From Mesostigma viride (Eukaryota; Streptophyta; Mesostigmatophyceae; Mesostigmatales; Mesostigmataceae), in the NCBI GenBank assembly GCA_009746045.1, contig RPFO01000104.1, forward strand, positions 98,501-162,500: a DNA stretch of 64,000 nucleotides, read 5' to 3'. The position numbers were made by a program, and so were the translations under genes. How positions within the stretch are numbered: position 1 is the stretch's first letter; every line of letters starts with the position of its first letter. Below are positions 50,440 through 64,000 of this stretch, piece after piece. The notes beneath the pieces are model-generated. The model did no database searches. It was not told where the DNA came from and was given only the letters and a program-made list of their open reading frames with translations.

Positions 50440-53400
50440 ACCGAGACATCACCTCCATACTACAGAGTGGTCACCGCTACGGATTGAAATTAACGCTAAC
50501 TTGCGTGCTGAGAAACAAGGTATTGAAACGTCAATCTACGTTTATTAGGTGAATGTCCATGCCGCCCCCGTAAATATCCTGAATGTTTCGCCCGCTCGCT
50601 GCCGGGGGTCTGCTGTCTTGCAACTACGGCGCCTAACTACACGCCTAACTACACGGCGCCTAACTACGACTTAATTTTACCCCGACTACTCAACTCTCTT
50701 TCTAAACGAACCCCATCCTGATTCATCTGCCGCCATGCAAAAAATCCTACATGCCATTCCCCGTCGCCTTACACCAGCTCAACAGCAGGAACTCGATCAA
50801 ATCCCCTCCATGGAAGAGGCCACCACAGCTATGGAACACATCAAAACCTGTAGCGCCCCCGGGGTCGACGGTCTGCCTATTGAATTCTGGAAAACGTTCT
50901 GGTCCCTTCTACACATAGATTTTTACGAATGTATTCTTGAAATTTGGCGGCACGGTAAGGTGAGCGGCAGATGGGCTGAATCTGCGCTTATCTTACTGTA
51001 CAAAAAAGGAGACAAGACTCTATGGAAAAACTACCGCCCAATCCGTCTCCTTACGGTAGCGTACAAAATCATCAGTAAAATAATCCAACGACGCTTATAC
51101 ACCGTCCTAGACTTCCTCATTGGTCCGGAGCAAGTGGGCTTTAGGGCCAATCTCCACATCAACGACAGCATTACCCTCATCATGGACATTGTGGAAAAAG
51201 CCTGGCGCGACGATATAGAGGGTTTCATATTGTTCTGGGATTTTGAAAAAGCCTTTGACCGTATGTGCTGGGAATACCTAGAACACATTCTAACCGCACT
51301 AGGATTTGGCCCACAACTCATGACCGTCATTATGGGTATGATCAAATCCCTGGCTTGGTATTTACTAATAGACGGACACAAGTCAGCGACCGGCGCTAGC
51401 TCACGATCGCTACCACAAGGAGATTGCATGTCCCCTATTCTATTTCTCCTGGCCCACGCAGGACTCTACTGGCTACACCAGAACGATCCTCGCATTCGGG
51501 GCTTCCCGACAGGTAACGGTAAAGGTATATTCCAAACGGCTTATGTGGATGACACAACAAATGTTTGTATCTCTCTGCCTGAAGTGCATGCTGTCATGGA
51601 TAATATCACTACCTATTCTGTTGCCACACAACAACGATGCAATGTGCTCAAGTCCACGGGACTGCATATCGGCAAAACCAACACCCTACGCTACGCCCTC
51701 CCCAACCTGGCTGTGACCTGGGTCAAGCCGGGGGATCACCACCTTTTGCACAATTGTCCCATCGGCTGCACACCCGAGGGACGCTTGGCTGAACAACGTT
51801 CTTTCATGTATGATGAAACCAACCACGTGGGCAAGCTTGCAGGCGTTCTCCTTACCGCAGGGCGCTGGGGGGCCGTCCACCGCATGAGCCTACGAGGGCG
51901 AACCCTGATCGTCAACCAACTGTTGTTCTCTAAGGTCTTGTATTATTGCCAAGCACACCCACCCAATGATGCCACCACACAGCTCATCCAACGCCTTGGC
52001 AGCAATTTTGTCTGGAAACAGAAAGGCTTAATCTCCCACACGGTCCACGGATGGATCAACAGAGAGATGTCCTTCATGTCATGGGTGCACGGGGGCCTCG
52101 GGCTCCACAACATACAATGGCGTCTGTGGTCGCTGTATGCTAAACAAGTGATATCCGTTTTTATGGGAGTTAACACACACCCTGGCTGCATGCTTGCACG
52201 TGAAACGCTAGCCTCTCTTTCCACCCATGCTAGTGGCACCTCGTGGCAACTGGGGGCGGGCATACTGGGCAGCACCCTTATTTCGTACAAAGGACTCCCA
52301 TGGTACTGGCAGCGCATATGGACAGGTTACAATAAGCTCAAGCCGGGTCGCCTAGTCTTTCCTACTACTAGAGAGGAGGTGGCACGGCAGCCACTCTTTT
52401 TTAATGACTTAATCACAGACGCTACTAACAAGCCCCTCGGCACTCTCCACGGACACAACCCGTATGATGGCTTTCTGCGCGCGTCACCGCCGATTGTCAG
52501 GGTGCTGGACCTCTACCTGGGGCACGGCGCTGCGTATCGACGGCTCAGCTACGACGAGGTCAGCACTTGGGTCTCCCACATGCCCTCCCTGCAAGCGTGG
52601 CAAACTCTTATAAGTGCGATACCAGCTGCGTGGCATGCATTGATGACTGCCCCACGCAAGCCAATTATAACCGGCGACTGGGTTAGCTTCTACGCCGACG
52701 GAGTCACGCCTGCGTGCAAGGGTTTAGTCGTGACGGTTCTGCCACATGAGGGGCTCCAACTACAACTGCTGGACGCTATTTCTGGCCACAATGGGTGTCT
52801 GTATCAACTATCCACCTTATATGCGTACACGCCAGCTTCCCAGTGTCACCGCATACGCGTAGTCCCATGGTCTGTGCCAAGATCTTGCATGATCCAGCCG
52901 GACCCATTATCCCCGGTTGAGAGCATTACATGGCTACACGTGGGCAACACACGGCTCGATCTACTACATCTGGACCCGGTTGAATTTGGATGGGTCTTAA
53001 CCAAGGGGGACATCAGAACCAGCAAATGTATCTTTGAGTACACCGCAGATTGGGGTTATGATATCTTGTTGCATACGTACCATCAGCCCCATCCGGGCCG
53101 AGCCCGCTGGGGAATACATTGGCCGGGCTACACTTGGGTTAAGATGATTACCCTGGCGGTAGACCACCCTCTCGTGGACCGCAGGGCCACTGATGTACAA
53201 CACCTTTTGATGCATAGGGCGATAGGGGTCTGCGCTACGCTCCACGAGCGTTTTGGTCATGATGCATCATGCCTGTGCACGCACCCTAGTGAAACCATTG
53301 AGCACAGGTTTCTTTACTGTAATCTCCCTGGGGTTTGGACGTGGCTCATTAACATCTGGGCCGCATGGACGGCATCGCCACCCACTCTCCCAATCAGCGT

Positions 53401-53910
53401 GCGTACCATCATTTTCGGTATTGCTGGCACACCAGGGACCGAGCTTTCAGTTTCCCAAGCAGAATGGATATGGCTACGCACTACTATGCTATACGCGATC
53501 TGGACCATACGCAACGAGACAGTCTTTAAGGTCCGCGAGGAGTATACCCGCGGCGGCGTAGTCCGGCGCTTTATATACCTATGGAATGCGGCTATGCGCC
53601 GCTACTGGCTGTTAGCTCAGGAACAACACAGGGTGTGGGACCCAGGGCCCAATAACGACAAGCCCAGCCCGCTCCAGCTTTTTCATGATCTACTGGGCCG
53701 TAATCAGGTATTCACCAGTATGCCTCATGGCGACATTACTCAGGTCCAATGGCTTCCCTGGTCTAATAACGCGCCCTATTAGCCTTTCACCTGTCACCGC
53801 CACACGTGTGTGTGCCCACCTTCATTAGGATTCGCTGATACTCATTTCCCCTCTCACCTCTTTGGTCCATAATTGGCTAATAAAATATACCCATTTCCCC
53901 GAAAAAAAAA
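50440..53910 (+). mobile_element. 5'-truncated non-LTR (LINE) retrotransposon
   Basis: The element runs from just after the left target duplication to a poly(A) tail (53902-53910) and its matching right duplication. It encodes reverse transcriptase but has no ORF1 and no endonuclease domain, so it was truncated at the 5' end, as usual for target-primed reverse transcription. The intact long frame and perfect 13-bp duplication indicate a fairly recent insertion. It sits between the J-domain and HIT4 genes, beside a CAA tract. Confidence 0.9.
50735..53782 (+). CDS. LINE reverse transcriptase (truncated ORF2)
   Basis: The 1,015-residue frame carries RT motifs in order: APGVDGLPIEFW (about 43-54), LILLYKKGD..LWKNYRPI, GPEQVGFRANLHINDS, FWDFEKAFDRM (motif A), SLPQGDCMSPILF (motif B) and YVDD at about 270 (motif C). 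A Cys/His zf-RVT motif CLCTHPSETIEHRFLYC lies near 845-861, and the protein ends WLPWSNNAPY. The catalytic aspartates are present. The natural protein would be longer at the N-terminus; the ATG at 50735 is only the first in frame after a stop near 50670. The element cannot be autonomous without the endonuclease. Confidence 0.9.
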   Translation: MQKILHAIPRRLTPAQQQELDQIPSMEEATTAMEHIKTCSAPGVDGLPIEFWKTFWSLLHIDFYECILEIWRHGKVSGRWAESALILLYKKGDKTLWKNYRPIRLLTVAYKIISKIIQRRLYTVLDFLIGPEQVGFRANLHINDSITLIMDIVEKAWRDDIEGFILFWDFEKAFDRMCWEYLEHILTALGFGPQLMTVIMGMIKSLAWYLLIDGHKSATGASSRSLPQGDCMSPILFLLAHAGLYWLHQNDPRIRGFPTGNGKGIFQTAYVDDTTNVCISLPEVHAVMDNITTYSVATQQRCNVLKSTGLHIGKTNTLRYALPNLAVTWVKPGDHHLLHNCPIGCTPEGRLAEQRSFMYDETNHVGKLAGVLLTAGRWGAVHRMSLRGRTLIVNQLLFSKVLYYCQAHPPNDATTQLIQRLGSNFVWKQKGLISHTVHGWINREMSFMSWVHGGLGLHNIQWRLWSLYAKQVISVFMGVNTHPGCMLARETLASLSTHASGTSWQLGAGILGSTLISYKGLPWYWQRIWTGYNKLKPGRLVFPTTREEVARQPLFFNDLITDATNKPLGTLHGHNPYDGFLRASPPIVRVLDLYLGHGAAYRRLSYDEVSTWVSHMPSLQAWQTLISAIPAAWHALMTAPRKPIITGDWVSFYADGVTPACKGLVVTVLPHEGLQLQLLDAISGHNGCLYQLSTLYAYTPASQCHRIRVVPWSVPRSCMIQPDPLSPVESITWLHVGNTRLDLLHLDPVEFGWVLTKGDIRTSKCIFEYTADWGYDILLHTYHQPHPGRARWGIHWPGYTWVKMITLAVDHPLVDRRATDVQHLLMHRAIGVCATLHERFGHDASCLCTHPSETIEHRFLYCNLPGVWTWLINIWAAWTASPPTLPISVRTIIFGIAGTPGTELSVSQAEWIWLRTTMLYAIWTIRNETVFKVREEYTRGGVVRRFIYLWNAAMRRYWLLAQEQHRVWDPGPNNDKPSPLQLFHDLLGRNQVFTSMPHGDITQVQWLPWSNNAPY

Positions 53911-53923
53911 AAGTGGACTGAAC
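53911..53923 (+). repeat. Target-site duplication, right copy
   Basis: An exact repeat of 50427-50439 directly after the poly(A) tail. Confidence 0.88.
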
Positions 53924-54235
53924 GCGTGTCACTTGGCTCCCCTGGTCACATACTGCTCCTTTCTAAACATATCACCTATCACACTTGTTGTTGTCTCTTT
54001 GATATCACCTATCACACTACACACAGGTGTTTACTTGCATTCCTCACGGTGACCTTACGCGCGTCACTTGGCTCCCCTGGTCACATAATGCTCCTTTCTA
54101 AACCTTTCACCTATCACACTACCCTCAGTTGGTAACCAGCTGGTCGATACGTGGTACCTCTTAACCTAACGATATTCCTATTGGTTAATAAAAAAATACC
54201 CATTTACCCGGAAAACTTCTGGTGGAGTACTACCA
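53924..54235 (+). mobile_element. Two 3'-terminal relics of the same LINE family
   Basis: At 53928 and at 54062 the sequence reads VTWLPWSHTAPF-stop and VTWLPWSHNAPF-stop, the same C-terminus as the intact element (VQWLPWSNNAPY-stop). Each is followed by the CCTATCAC-type 3' UTR. The second continues to GGTTAATAAAAAAATACCCA, matching the element's GGCTAATAAAATATACCCA. These are very short dead-on-arrival copies stacked beside the full one. Confidence 0.75.
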
Positions 54236-55280
54236 GTGTCCAAATCTCTGCTTCCCATGTTGTTGTTGTTGTTGTTGTGTCCCACGAGGAGGGGTGGCAT
54301 CCAGCCAAGGGTCCGCGGTCACAAAAACCACCACCGCCGGACAAAAAAGGCCGGGCCCGCGGTCCAACCATGACGCGTGGACCGCAACCGGCACTCAACG
54401 CTGCTGGTACCACAGTAGCGTCCAGGACCATGGTACCCGCCGGCCGCCGCCGGCAAGCCCGAGAGCCGGTACCATGGTTACCCCCTCGGACTCCTATTTG
54501 CGGTAACTATCCCCACTACCCACTAAACTGAACATTCTACTACTATTCTTCTCTCTCCGTACTCCATTATTCTGCCACGTGGCAACAGCCCTCAAAACAA
54601 ACCCACATGATGCACACACCTGACGCACACATGATGCACATGATGACGTGGCATGCGCCTGATGGTTCAAGTGACTTCGCACGTGGCGGCCAGGAAAAGC
54701 CACGTGGCAGGCACAGGTACAGTACCTACAACATTATCCACGTGGCATACTTCTACTGGTCCATAGGCTACCACGGTCCTGAGCCAACCCGGCGTGACGT
54801 ACAGCCCTAGTCTAACATATTACACGTGGCAGATTTCTACTGGCATGTAGTAAAAGACGGTTCTGATCACCCAGGGCCCACGAACCGCCACCGGCAAGTT
54901 TTTGACCCTCAAACCCCGCGGTTAACCATGGGCCCCGCGAAAATCCACCACCGTCAGCCCCTGGGACAACCCTCTCTGGTACCGCGGTTCCAGGAAATTT
55001 TGCCCGGGCATGCCACCCCTCCTGTCCCACGCCGCCCAAGGGCAACAGAGAATCTATAGTGGCCGAGGGCCGGCTGCCCATCATGTGCGGCGTGGGCAAC
55101 AACAACAACAACAACAAATACTTCTAGTGTCCTGGCCACTACAGATTCTCTGCTGCCCTTGGGCGGCGTGGGACACAACAACAACAACTAGTCAACTACT
55201 ACAGTAGTGTCCTGGCCCTCGGCCGTTTCCAAATCTCTGCTGCCCATTTGCGGCGGGGGCAACAACAACAACAATGCACA
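54236..55280. repeat. Foldback repeat cluster with CAA-tailed ends
   Basis: Several inverted or direct copies of TCTCTGCTGCCC.T..GCGGCG.GGG followed by CAA units are seen, and TGTTGTTG in the reverse sense near 54258. A strong hairpin lies at 55023-55174. The termini GTCCCACGAGGAGGGGTGGCAT (about 54278) and the inverse ATGCCACCCCTCCTGTCCCAC (about 55009) suggest a foldback or MITE-like element. No gene is seen. Confidence 0.55.
55023..55174. repeat. About 40-bp perfect-like hairpin with CAA loop
   Basis: The arm GTCCCACGCCGCCCAAGGGC and onward to TAGTGGCC (55023-55064) is almost exactly complementary to GGCCACTACAG onward to GGCGGCGTGGGAC (55134-55174). The loop of about 70 bases contains CGGCTGCCC and a CAA run. 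Confidence 0.7.
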
Positions 55281-55833
55281 TCTATCCCACCCATTTACTC
55301 TCCCAACGTTTTACGACCGTCAGATGGGTGAATCAACACTGGGGAGCGTGCAGGAAGTCAGGAACAAGGAAGCCACAATCATGCGCTGATGTGCATGACG
55401 CTTGACGCCTGACGGCACCATAGTTGGGCAATTTATGGCAATTTACGGCAATTTACGGCAGTTTACGGCCGATAGCGTGCGGATGCGTGCGCACATAGAT
55501 ATTTTATGCTGCCGCATCGACTGCTTTGGTACGGTTGCCAGCAACGGAAGCCGCGCACGTTTACAGTTGCCACTTGCCACCACCACTGCCGAATAATAAA
55601 CCACGCTGACGAGAGCAGTCGAGACAGACTTGGTGTGACCAAAAAGGAATTGCTGGGTTTAGAGGATTCTTCCTAATTGTACACCCCAAGCCACAGAAAA
55701 TGGTACGTGCACTCTTTCAATGGAAGCCATAGGTATGCAGTATTTAAGTCCTACGTTTGCAGTCGGGAAAATCATTTCTTTCGCTGAAACTTCAATGTGC
55801 TGGTATGGGTATTTTCCTTCTTGTATATAACAG
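55281..55833. other. Region upstream of the first recognised HIT4 exon
   Basis: HIT4 proteins have a poorly conserved lysine-rich N-terminus, so the missing first exon may lie here or before the retroelement block. No exon can be chosen with confidence. Confidence 0.35.
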
Positions 55834-63866
<8,033 letters not shown>

Positions 63867-64000
63867 GTGAGGGGGGCGCACGCATGGGTGGATGTGATAA
63901 ACCCAAGCTACGGGGGTGAAGGGGGGCGCATGCATGCGTGGATTTGACAAACACAACTTACAGGGGCGAGGGGGGCACACCGCATCCTTCAATTCGTTCT

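Overview
The window is nuclear DNA of a eukaryote: genes are split by GT-AG introns, microsatellites are very long, and dead retroelements are common. The gene content points to a streptophyte (charophyte-grade) green alga or a relative of land plants. One gene encodes an auxin response factor (ARF) DNA-binding module and another a homologue of the plant protein HEAT INTOLERANT 4 (HIT4). The species cannot be named from this sequence alone.

Layout. 1-6289: mostly non-genic, with a decayed non-LTR retrotransposon relic (about 560-910) and a broken minus-strand reading frame (about 1630-2697). 6290-44343 (+): one very large gene assembled here from 13 exons whose splice phases all agree. Exons 1-9 encode a complete but divergent ARF DNA-binding module (dimerisation region, B3 domain split over four exons, Auxin_resp/ancillary domain). 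Exon 9 runs without a stop from the Auxin_resp domain into an AP2-type DNA-binding repeat. Exons 12-13 encode a giant low-complexity region (poly-Asn, poly-Gln, Pro/Ala/Gly/Thr-rich, several basic clusters) and no PB1 domain is visible. The fourth intron is 12.8 kb and holds two 1,699-bp elements in inverted orientation, each flanked by TTAA. 45250-45760: another non-LTR relic. 47604-49446 (-): a membrane-anchored J-domain protein with a Jiv90-type zinc-binding domain, convergent with the ARF gene. 49970-55280: repeat-rich block with a CAA tract, a 5'-truncated non-LTR retrotransposon with a 13-bp target-site duplication, 3'-end relics of the same family, and foldback sequence. 55834-63866 and beyond (+): a HIT4 homologue, nine exons recovered, 5' end not found, 3' end outside the window.

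The best candidate for something undescribed is the ARF-AP2 architecture: B3 and Auxin_resp joined to an AP2-type repeat inside one uninterrupted exon, followed by a huge disordered region without PB1. A second pattern is that degenerate partial copies of exons with their splice sites lie beside true exons in both plant-type genes. All calls come from reading the sequence; no database search was run.
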